From the NCBI GenBank assembly GCA_021815535.1, contig JAKAGL010000064.1:1-10191 (forward strand): a stretch of DNA of 10,191 nucleotides. The letters are read 5' to 3'. Every line of letters begins with the position of its first letter. Position 1 is the stretch's first letter. Shown here piece by piece: positions 1-5,692 of this stretch. The translations under genes and the position numbers were made by a program. Source of the stretch: a bacterium (GTDB lineage Bacteria; Nitrospinota_A; UBA7883; JACRGQ01). The notes under the pieces are model-generated. The model was not told the origin of the DNA, did not search any database, and saw only the letters and a list, made by a program, of their open reading frames with translations.

Positions 1-411
1 GTTGATCTCTTCCGGCATGGTCATGTCGAAACTCCGAAGGCCCGCCTCGATGTGGGCGACACGCACTCCCGACTTTTTTGCGGTGAGTGCGCAGGCTAAC
101 GTGGAATTTACATCACCGACCACCACCACCCAGTCCGGTTTGACTTGAATACACGCTTTTTCAAATTTTACGATTATGTCAGCCGTTTGCACGGCATGAG
201 AGCCTGCTAGCGCGGCGAGATGGATGTCAGGTTCAGGAATATCCAGAAGCTCAAAAAATTCCTTGCTCATGTTGTAATCGGTGTGTTGGCCGGTATGAAG
301 GAGGGTGTGCTGGAATTCATCCGGATATTTTGAAATTTCATGGCAAAAAGGGGCGATCTTCACAAAATTCGGCCGGGCGCCGACAACGCTTAGGATTTTT
401 ATTCTTTTCAC
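1..411 (-). CDS. wecB: UDP-N-acetylglucosamine 2-epimerase (non-hydrolysing), N-terminal part, cut by window edge
   Basis: The first 137 codons are present; the gene continues past the left edge. WecB-type enzymes interconvert UDP-GlcNAc and UDP-ManNAc in the cytoplasm, supplying ManNAc-type sugars for surface polysaccharide. Visible family features are the N-terminal GARPNFVKIAP (residues 11-21), TGQHTDYNMS (40-49), VVVVGDVNSTLA (95-106) with the conserved Asp100, and HIEAGLRSFDMTMPEEIN (120-137) with Glu122, matching the positions of the catalytic acids of the E. coli enzyme. I chose the GTG at 411 because homology starts directly after it and an in-frame upstream start is not evident. This GTG overlaps the TGA of the preceding mini-ORF (GTGA), which suggests translational coupling. 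By hand count, bases 1-420 are about 50% GC, clearly poorer than ugd next door, so the gene may have been acquired separately. The family call is firm; the exact sugar product and downstream pathway cannot be seen. Confidence 0.93.
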   Translation of the reverse strand, partial: MKRIKILSVVGARPNFVKIAPFCHEISKYPDEFQHTLLHTGQHTDYNMSKEFFELLDIPEPDIHLAALAGSHAVQTADIIVKFEKACIQVKPDWVVVVGDVNSTLACALTAKKSGVRVAHIEAGLRSFDMTMPEEIN

Positions 412-506
412 GTTGCCAACCGGCCGAGTAAAACCCGGCGAAAAAGTGTTTCAGGGAAGACCTTGCGGTTGAGTCCAGCCGCGCCGGTGATCAGGATTTT
501 GGCCAT
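408..506 (-). pseudogene. 32-codon mini-ORF starting like an SDR nucleotide-sugar epimerase; probable internally deleted remnant
   Basis: The ATG at 506 lies inside the last codons of ugd (16-bp overlap). The ORF ends at a TGA overlapping the wecB start (GTGA). It begins MAKILITGAAGL, which is the usual first strand and glycine-rich turn of NAD-dependent epimerases/dehydratases (extended SDR family, commonly ITGAAGFIG). After residue 12 the family pattern stops, and about 20 residues of unrecognised basic sequence (NRKVFPETLFRR and on) lead to the stop. A full SDR is roughly 300 residues, so almost all of the enzyme is missing and no activity is expected. The coupled start and coupled stop are what an in-frame internal deletion of a gene between ugd and wecB would leave. 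A UDP-glucuronate or UDP-GlcNAc epimerase would fit that slot. Alternatively the match is chance and the ORF only couples translation of wecB to ugd. The sequence match is seen; the deletion history is inferred. Confidence 0.55.
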
Positions 507-1801
507 TTGCCCTTTCCGAGACGGTAGTACTCAAATCCCAGCCGCTCCTTGCGGGCCGGATCGTACATCCCGCGCCCGTCAAAAATAACCGGGTGTTTCA
601 TGGATGTCTTGATCCGTTCCAGGTTCAGGAACTTGAATTCGCGCCACTCGGTCACCACCACCAGCGCGTCGGCCCCGGCGCACGCGTCGTACGCGCTCTG
701 GCAGTATTGCACCGCGGGCGGCAGCAACGGCGTGGCCGCCTTCATCGCCACCGGATCGAACGTCTTCACGGCGGCCCCGGCGGCCAGCAGCTTGGCGATG
801 ATCTCGACGGATTTGGCCTCGCGCATGTCGTCGGTGTTCGGCTTGAAGGCCAGCCCCAGCACCGCGAAGGTTCTTCCCTTCATGTCCGGGAAGCGCCGCG
901 ACACCATCGCCAGGAAACGGTCGACGCGGCCGTCGTTCACCGCCACCACATCCTTCAGCAGGTCGAATTCATAGCCGAGCTTCGACGAGGTGTGTATCAG
1001 GCTCTTCACGTCTTTGGGAAAGCACGAGCCGCCGTAGCCGAGGCCCGAATTCAAAAACGCCCGCCCGATGCGGTTGTCGCGCCCGATGCCGTTGGCCACA
1101 TCGTCCACGTCCGCACCCGCCGTCTCGCACAGGTTGGCGATGGCGTTGATGAACGATATCTTCATCGCCAGAAAGCTGTTGGAGGCGTATTTGATGATCT
1201 CCGCGCTGGCCACGTCGGTGATCAGCATCGGCGCCTGCAGCGACGAGTACAGCTCCAGCAGCTTGAAGGCCACTTCCTTGCGCGGCGCGCCGATGACGAT
1301 GCGGTCGGGATTCAGCGCATCCTGCACCGCCTGCCCCTCACGCAGAAACTCGGGGTTCGAAACAACGTCGAAGCTGTGCCCTCCCGCGCATGACCGCTGG
1401 ATGATCCGGCTCACCAGATCGCCGGTGCCCACCGGAACCGTGCTCTTGTTCACGATGATCTTGTAGCCGTTCATGTGCCGGGCGACTTCCGCCGCGGCCG
1501 ATTCGATGTATGAAAGGTCGGTCTCGCCGTCGTCCTTCGGCGGCGTGCCGACGCAGATGAAGATGATCTCGCTCTTCTCGACGGCCGGCCTGAGATCCGT
1601 GCTGAACGTCAGGCGTCCTTCGTGACGGTTGCGCTCCACCAGCTCTTCAAGCCCCGGCTCATAGATCGGCATGACGTTGCGGTTGAGCAACTCGATCTTG
1701 CCGGCGACATTGTCGACGCAGACCACGTCGTTTCCCAGTTCGGCGAATATCGTGCCGGTCACCAGGCCCACGTATCCCGTGCCAATTACGCAAATGTTCA
1801 T
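491..1801 (-). CDS. ugd: UDP-glucose 6-dehydrogenase
   Basis: This 436-residue cytoplasmic enzyme oxidises UDP-glucose to UDP-glucuronate with two NAD+, feeding capsule, exopolysaccharide or LPS synthesis. The N-terminal Rossmann domain has IGTGYVGLV (6-14) and an acidic strand end at Asp30. CVGTPP (83-88) and NPEFLREG (149-156, Glu151) follow. The central dimer helix holds Lys204 and Asn208 in EIIKYASNSFLAMK. GYGGSCFPKD (255-264) carries the catalytic Cys260 and Asp264. The C-terminal domain opens with LGLAFKPNTDDMREAKS. The GGSCFPKD form points to UDP-glucose rather than to UDP-ManNAc dehydrogenase (WecC). The length is typical and all key residues are present. The ATG start is set by the GxGxxG strand beginning immediately after it, although no strong Shine-Dalgarno sequence precedes it. 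It starts 6 bp after the fmt stop, and its 3' end overlaps the SDR-like mini-ORF. Sampled stretches are about 65-77% GC, far above wecB. Confidence 0.97.
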   Translation of the reverse strand: MNICVIGTGYVGLVTGTIFAELGNDVVCVDNVAGKIELLNRNVMPIYEPGLEELVERNRHEGRLTFSTDLRPAVEKSEIIFICVGTPPKDDGETDLSYIESAAAEVARHMNGYKIIVNKSTVPVGTGDLVSRIIQRSCAGGHSFDVVSNPEFLREGQAVQDALNPDRIVIGAPRKEVAFKLLELYSSLQAPMLITDVASAEIIKYASNSFLAMKISFINAIANLCETAGADVDDVANGIGRDNRIGRAFLNSGLGYGGSCFPKDVKSLIHTSSKLGYEFDLLKDVVAVNDGRVDRFLAMVSRRFPDMKGRTFAVLGLAFKPNTDDMREAKSVEIIAKLLAAGAAVKTFDPVAMKAATPLLPPAVQYCQSAYDACAGADALVVVTEWREFKFLNLERIKTSMKHPVIFDGRGMYDPARKERLGFEYYRLGKGKWPKS

Positions 1802-1807
1802 AGGTAA

Positions 1808-2746
1808 TTACAATCCATGTTCAAAAAGATCCCCAACCCGGATACGTGCCCCGCGCGCCCACTCGGCGGCGTTCATCGCCTTTTTTCCTTCGGCGCGCAC
1901 TTCAAGAACCGCCACTGTACCATTTCCGGCGGACACTTCAAAATATGCGGGGTTCAGGGCCGTAACCATGCCGGGAGCCTTCCGCGCCCCTTCCGCCGCG
2001 ATGCGGGAACGGAGGATTTGCAGCCGCGCCCCTTGGTAAAATGTAAAAGCGCCTGGCGCGGGAGAGAGGCCGCGGATCTTCTGGTCCACGGCGGTTGCGG
2101 TGAGCGTCCAGTCGATGCGCCGTTCTTCAGGCGTAATTTTCGGTGCGTGCGTTGCTTCGGCATGGTTCTGCGCCACGGGGTATATGGTTTCCGCGTCGAG
2201 GCGGCGAAGTGTTTCGGCCATGAGGTCCGCGCCGATGGCCGCCAGCCGGTCGTGAAGTTCTCCGGCGGTGGTTTCCGGTCCGATGGGGGTTTCCCCTCTC
2301 AGGTACATGTCGCCCGCGTCCATCTTCGCCTCTATCTTCATGATGGTCACCCCCGCGGTGGAATGCCCTTCCATTACCGCGCGGTTGATAGGCGCCGCCC
2401 CGCGCAGTTTCGGCAGGAGCGAGGCGTGGACGTTGAGGCAGCCGCGCCGGGCCAATTCACGGAATCGTTTTTTTAAAAACTGTCCGAAGGCGGCAACCAC
2501 AATAATGTCCGGCCCCAGCGCGCCGATCTTCTCCAACGATTCTTCGCTGTTTACATCCTCCGGCTGGTAGACCGGTATCCCCAGCGCCGCCGCCTTTGCG
2601 GCGACCGGGGTAGGGCGCATTTTGTGACCCCGCCCGGCCGGCCGGTCCGGTTGTGAAACGGCCAAGAGGAGCGTATGCCCCTCCGCGTCCAGTTTCTCCA
2701 GTGTCGGCACGGCAAAGTCCGGAGTGCCAAGGAAAACTATCCTCAT
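1808..2746 (-). CDS. fmt: Methionyl-tRNA formyltransferase
   Basis: This 312-residue enzyme transfers a formyl group from 10-formyl-tetrahydrofolate to Met-tRNA(fMet), preparing the initiator tRNA for bacterial translation. The N-terminal catalytic domain starts MRIVFLGTPDFAVPTL. It has the SQPDRPAGRG loop (31-40) and NVHASLLPKLRGAAPIN (105-121) with catalytic Asn105 and His107. GVTIMKIEAKMDAGDM (132-147) carries Asp143. The C-terminal OB-like tRNA-binding domain begins near residue 204 (ITPEERRIDW) and includes IRGLSPAPGAF. I chose the ATG at 2746 because the family N-terminus begins there. The reading frame stays open a further 162 codons upstream, but that part is antisense to the radical SAM gene and has no Fmt homology. 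No clear Shine-Dalgarno sequence was seen. fmt usually pairs with def (peptide deformylase), which is not in this window; here it leads directly into ugd. Function is near certain. The operon link to sugar genes is inferred from the 6-bp spacing. Confidence 0.97.
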   Translation of the reverse strand: MRIVFLGTPDFAVPTLEKLDAEGHTLLLAVSQPDRPAGRGHKMRPTPVAAKAAALGIPVYQPEDVNSEESLEKIGALGPDIIVVAAFGQFLKKRFRELARRGCLNVHASLLPKLRGAAPINRAVMEGHSTAGVTIMKIEAKMDAGDMYLRGETPIGPETTAGELHDRLAAIGADLMAETLRRLDAETIYPVAQNHAEATHAPKITPEERRIDWTLTATAVDQKIRGLSPAPGAFTFYQGARLQILRSRIAAEGARKAPGMVTALNPAYFEVSAGNGTVAVLEVRAEGKKAMNAAEWARGARIRVGDLFEHGL

Positions 2747-2812
2747 GCGTGGCTTCGCTTTTGCGCGGATAAAAAATGCGGTATCATCTCGTTCATTCCA
2801 ACGAATTGTAAT
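2747..2812. promoter_or_regulatory. Divergent intergenic region between fmt and the radical SAM gene
   Basis: These 66 bp separate two head-to-head starts, so promoters for both directions must lie here or extend into the coding ends. It is AT-richer than its surroundings. On the plus strand a TATCAT (2782-2787) could be a -10 element, with a poor TTGCGC (2761-2766) upstream at a short 15-bp spacing. No convincing pair was found for the minus strand. Neither start codon has a strong Shine-Dalgarno sequence. The promoter role is inferred from gene geometry; the specific boxes are weak. Confidence 0.35.
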
Positions 2813-3733
2813 ATGCAAAGTACCGCCATACAACCACCGCCTAAAAATGGCATACGGGCGCGTCTGAAAGCGCTCTACCGCCTGATGGGGGAGTGCCGCC
2901 TCTGCCCGCGTGAATGCGGCACCCGCCGCGCTCTCGGGGTGCAGGGGGTTTGCCGCGCGGGCATCCGTCCCCGCGTGGCCAGCATCACCCGCCACTTCGG
3001 GGAAGAACCGCCGATAAGCGGCACGCGCGGCAGCGGCACGGTCTTTTTTTCCAACTGCAACATGCGGTGCGTTTTTTGCCAGAACTTCCCCATATCCCAG
3101 ATGCAGGTGGGGAAAGACATGACGGCGGCCCAACTTGCCGGCGGGATGTTGCGGCTGCAAAAGGAGGGGGCGCATAACGTCAACTTTGTCACCCCCACCC
3201 ATTATGCGGCGCAAGCGGCGCACGCCGTACACCTCGCCCGCCGCAAGGGGTTTTCATTGCCTGTGGTCTGGAATACGTCGGGCTACGAGCGGGTCGACAC
3301 ACTCCGGCTTCTGGAAGGATTTGTTGACGTCTATCTTTGTGACTACCGGTACGCCTCCCCGGCGCTAGCCAAGCGGTATTCCCGCACCGAGGGTTACCCG
3401 GCGCTCATCGAACCGGTGATCGAAGAAATGCTGCGCCAAGTGGGGCACTTTGACGGCGGGCGGGGGGTCATCGTCCGGCACCTGGTGATGCCGGGGCATC
3501 TGGAAGAAACCCGCATCATTTTAAACCGGCTTCGCCACCGGTTTGGACCACAAACTACCCTGAGCTTCATGACTCAATACTTCCCGGCCCACAAAGCATC
3601 GGCGTTTCCTCCTATAGGCCGCCGCCTCTCCGCCGGGGAAGCCCAAGCCGCGCTGGGGATGCTGGCGGCCAGCGGGCTTGAAAACGGCTGGACTCAGGAG
3701 GATGATTTGGCGTCACCCGGGGATATGGAATAA
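2813..3733 (+). CDS. PflX-like radical SAM protein (pyruvate formate-lyase activase-related family)
   Basis: This is a 306-residue radical SAM enzyme of the PflA-related family often labelled PflX, whose substrate is not established. The radical SAM motif is CNMRCVFC (Cys82, Cys86, Cys89), which binds a [4Fe-4S] cluster and S-adenosylmethionine. An N-terminal cysteine group, CRLCPREC (Cys28, Cys31, Cys35) plus Cys47, is characteristic of the family and may hold a second metal site. Other family features are NVNFVTPTH (122-130), WNTSGYE (153-159), DVYLCDYRYA (172-181), VRHLVMPGH (221-229), and a C-terminal QYFPAHKA with NGWTQ. The frame is open back to 2675, but that overlaps the start of fmt on the other strand, so I use the ATG at 2813, after which family sequence begins within about 20 residues. 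No strong ribosome site was seen. It lies 63 bp before the carboxykinase-like gene and may share its transcript. I see no glycyl radical enzyme nearby, so an activase role is unsupported here. Confidence 0.85.
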   Translation: MQSTAIQPPPKNGIRARLKALYRLMGECRLCPRECGTRRALGVQGVCRAGIRPRVASITRHFGEEPPISGTRGSGTVFFSNCNMRCVFCQNFPISQMQVGKDMTAAQLAGGMLRLQKEGAHNVNFVTPTHYAAQAAHAVHLARRKGFSLPVVWNTSGYERVDTLRLLEGFVDVYLCDYRYASPALAKRYSRTEGYPALIEPVIEEMLRQVGHFDGGRGVIVRHLVMPGHLEETRIILNRLRHRFGPQTTLSFMTQYFPAHKASAFPPIGRRLSAGEAQAALGMLAASGLENGWTQEDDLASPGDME

Positions 3734-3796
3734 ACTGAACAGATACGTATAACCCCATAACGGGGCAGAGTTTCCATTTAGGAGATCACAAGGACA
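3734..3796 (+). promoter_or_regulatory. Leader and ribosome binding site of the carboxykinase-like gene
   Basis: An AGGAG at 3780-3784 sits 12 bases before the ATG at 3797, with AAGGA closer at 3790-3794. The AGGAG supports this start. A small CCCC/GGGG inverted repeat (3753-3756 with 3762-3765) has only a 4-bp stem and no T run, so it is not a convincing terminator of the upstream gene. No clear promoter pair was found. The gap is short enough for read-through from the radical SAM gene. Confidence 0.5.
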
Positions 3797-5575
3797 ATGA
3801 GCACTATTTCCACCAATATCGACGATCAGGGGCTTATCAACGTCGGCAGCGTTCTCGAGGCGGCCGCCATCCAGCTTTTCAGCTCGCCGCATACCCGGAA
3901 AGGCGGTATCAATATCGCCTATGAGCTGGCCTGCCAGCAGCCGAATACCGTGGTGACCGACGCCCTGATGTCCGATGTCGAAGGGGTAGGCCTATTCCCA
4001 ACCAACAACAAGATACTCGTAAGCATCACCGGGCAGGATACCGGCCGCTCTCCCTGGGCGCGTATCGTGATGGACAAGCACAATGCCGATGACATGGATG
4101 GGATTGCGCGTCTGATAAAGAATGTGGTGCGCGAAATGCTTCCCATGGAAATGCTGGCCGTGCAATGCTACTTTGGCCGCAGCCAGAACGCGATGGGAGA
4201 GTGCGATTTTCTGGTGCCGGCCAAATACGCCAAGCACGCGCTGGATTTCATACTGAACTTCGTGCCGGCCAGCGACGACGCCCGTCGCAAATACCGCGAA
4301 AGCAAGCCGCTCGGTTTCAAAAATATCAGGGTCATCTCGCATCCCGACTGGGTGAACCCCGATTGGCTGGCATGGAAAAACCGGGTGAATCCGAACGACA
4401 AGGAACAGCTGAAGCGCGACCCCGAACCACCCCGTATTAAGATGATCTTCGATGCCGAGAACAACGTCGCTTTCCTGCTGGGGAACTATTACTTCGGCGA
4501 ATGCAAGAAGGGGGCGCTCTCCCTCATTTGGAGCGCGTTCCTTAACAAAGGAATCGGCATGCCGATACACGGCAGCAGCAAAAGCCTGGTGTTGCCGGAC
4601 GGCAAAAAAGTATCGTTCGTCACCATTGGGCTTTCCGGTTCCGGCAAGTCATCGCTTGGCAACGCCTATCACAGGGAGTTCATCGAGAAAGGGTGGCTGA
4701 AGGATACAGAGCTAGGGAACGACGATGCCATCGTGGTACAGATGGAGGCGGACGAGACCAGCGGGCTGGAAAGCTCGCTTTATAACAAGACCGATGAATA
4801 CAAACCGGGGAGCTTTTGGGAAAAAACGGTACAAAGCGCCGAGAACGCCCTGGTTATCGTGAATCAGGATGGACAACGCGTCCCGTATTACATGGACGTG
4901 TACACCAGAAACGGCCGTTGCATCAGCAACCGTCATCATTTGCCGGGGGCTGACCCGCAACGGCTGGATACCGCCGCGCCGTCATACATCTGCACCATCC
5001 AAAAAGATAACACCTTCGGTCCGGTGACCTTGATAGAGGATCCGTATCTTCAGGCGGCGCTCTACATCACCCTATCGACTAAAAGCACCGCCGCCGAAAA
5101 CATCTCGTTGGCAGAACTCGGCAAGCTAAAAATATCGCCGGGGGCCAATCCCTTCGGCATTTGGCCGCACAACAAGGAATGCAATGTGTTTTTGCAGTGC
5201 ATTATCAAGCACAGGATCAAGGGGTTGCTCCTAAATACCGGCGGGTTTTTCATCAACGACGAGGCCGAGATGCGTAAGGAAGAGACCGACATTCCGAAAG
5301 AGCTTTCCATCATCCTGTACCCGCTGATCGCCGCGAACAAGATAAAGTGGGTGGATTGGGAGATGCTCCCGGGAGCCAAGATCCCTGCGCCGGGAAGCAT
5401 GGAAGAATTCTATCCTGGCTATGACAAAAAGTTTTTGTTGGCCAAGGAGCACCACGGAAGCCACCAGTCACTCTTTCACGCGCGGCTCAAATGGCGCATT
5501 GACCACATGGAGAAGAACAACATCGATGAAAAGATCATCAGCTCGCTTCGCGCTGCGCTGAAGTGCTCAATATAA
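3797..5575 (+). CDS. Divergent phosphoenolpyruvate carboxykinase (ATP)-like protein
   Basis: This 592-residue protein shows the scattered signature of ATP-type PEP carboxykinase, which interconverts oxaloacetate plus ATP with phosphoenolpyruvate, CO2 and ADP. Seen in order: TGRSPWARIV (82-91), matching the substrate-arginine motif (GRSP, Arg84); NYYFGECKKGALS (230-242) with Lys237/Lys238; a conserved His258 in MPIHGSSKS, 20 residues after Lys238 as in the classical enzyme; the P-loop GLSGSGKSS (278-286) with Lys284; the paired acids LGNDDA (306-311, Asp309/Asp310); and Arg361 in QRVPYY. These match the E. coli substrate, Mn2+ and nucleotide ligands in order and roughly in spacing. It is longer than the usual roughly 530-540 residues. 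Sequence between motifs is divergent: the P-loop ends SS, not TT, and the stretch from the P-loop lysine to the paired Asp is about 11 residues longer. A gluconeogenic or anaplerotic role is plausible. It may instead belong to an uncharacterised PEPCK-related family with another substrate. No membrane segments are evident, so it is probably cytoplasmic. Confidence 0.75.
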   Translation: MSTISTNIDDQGLINVGSVLEAAAIQLFSSPHTRKGGINIAYELACQQPNTVVTDALMSDVEGVGLFPTNNKILVSITGQDTGRSPWARIVMDKHNADDMDGIARLIKNVVREMLPMEMLAVQCYFGRSQNAMGECDFLVPAKYAKHALDFILNFVPASDDARRKYRESKPLGFKNIRVISHPDWVNPDWLAWKNRVNPNDKEQLKRDPEPPRIKMIFDAENNVAFLLGNYYFGECKKGALSLIWSAFLNKGIGMPIHGSSKSLVLPDGKKVSFVTIGLSGSGKSSLGNAYHREFIEKGWLKDTELGNDDAIVVQMEADETSGLESSLYNKTDEYKPGSFWEKTVQSAENALVIVNQDGQRVPYYMDVYTRNGRCISNRHHLPGADPQRLDTAAPSYICTIQKDNTFGPVTLIEDPYLQAALYITLSTKSTAAENISLAELGKLKISPGANPFGIWPHNKECNVFLQCIIKHRIKGLLLNTGGFFINDEAEMRKEETDIPKELSIILYPLIAANKIKWVDWEMLPGAKIPAPGSMEEFYPGYDKKFLLAKEHHGSHQSLFHARLKWRIDHMEKNNIDEKIISSLRAALKCSI

Positions 5576-5598
5576 GAGGGCGGGGCAAAACGCATTTT

Positions 5599-5634
5599 TG
5601 GGTAGGGCACACGTTTCGGCGTGTCCTCCGCCCA
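5599..5634. other. Imperfect stem-loop in the convergent intergenic gap
   Basis: TGGG (5599-5602) can pair with CCCA (5631-5634), and GGGCAC (5605-5610) with GTGTCC (5621-5626, one G-T pair), around an internal loop and an apical region centred on TTTCG. No T run follows on either strand, so it is not a standard intrinsic terminator. It could protect the 3' end of the carboxykinase-like transcript or slow convergent polymerases. The pairing is seen; the role is a guess. Confidence 0.35.
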
Positions 5635-5649
5635 CAGGGGGGCATTCTG

Positions 5650-5671
5650 TCATCCCGTTTGGCCGGGATGA
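5650..5671. terminator. Perfect 8-bp stem-loop between convergent genes, possible bidirectional terminator
   Basis: TCATCCCG (5650-5657) is exactly complementary to CGGGATGA (5664-5671) around the 6-base loop TTTGGC. It lies 75 bases after the carboxykinase-like stop and 22 bases beyond the phoR stop on the other strand, where a shared terminator would be expected. There is no following T run in either direction, so termination is uncertain. A short repetitive palindromic element is the main alternative, since TCATCCCG/CGGGATGA-type palindromes are common as dispersed repeats in many bacteria. Confidence 0.4.
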
Positions 5672-5692
5672 GACGTGAATGGGGACGCCGCT

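Noticed and set aside
593..1393. Long plus-strand open frame of 266 codons inside ugd.
   Set aside because: It is antisense to an intact, fully recognisable UDP-glucose dehydrogenase; its His/Arg-rich composition is typical of a shadow of GC-rich coding DNA.
2675..2812. Possible 46-residue N-terminal extension of the radical SAM protein.
   Set aside because: It would overlap the fmt start on the opposite strand, has no recognisable family sequence, and the ATG at 2813 gives a family-typical length.
2747..3232. The fmt reading frame is open 162 codons upstream of its true start, antisense to the radical SAM gene.
   Set aside because: Fmt homology starts exactly at the ATG at 2746. The upstream part mirrors a real GC-rich gene with clear cysteine motifs, so it is a shadow frame and not a fusion.
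3753..3765. CCCC/GGGG inverted repeat as a terminator after the radical SAM gene.
   Set aside because: The stem is only 4 bp and no T run follows, so it is too weak to call.
5647..5653. CTGTCAT resembling a Pho-box half site next to phoR.
   Set aside because: There is only one half, it lies beyond the 3' end of phoR, and it overlaps the stem-loop. No second repeat at 11-bp spacing is present.
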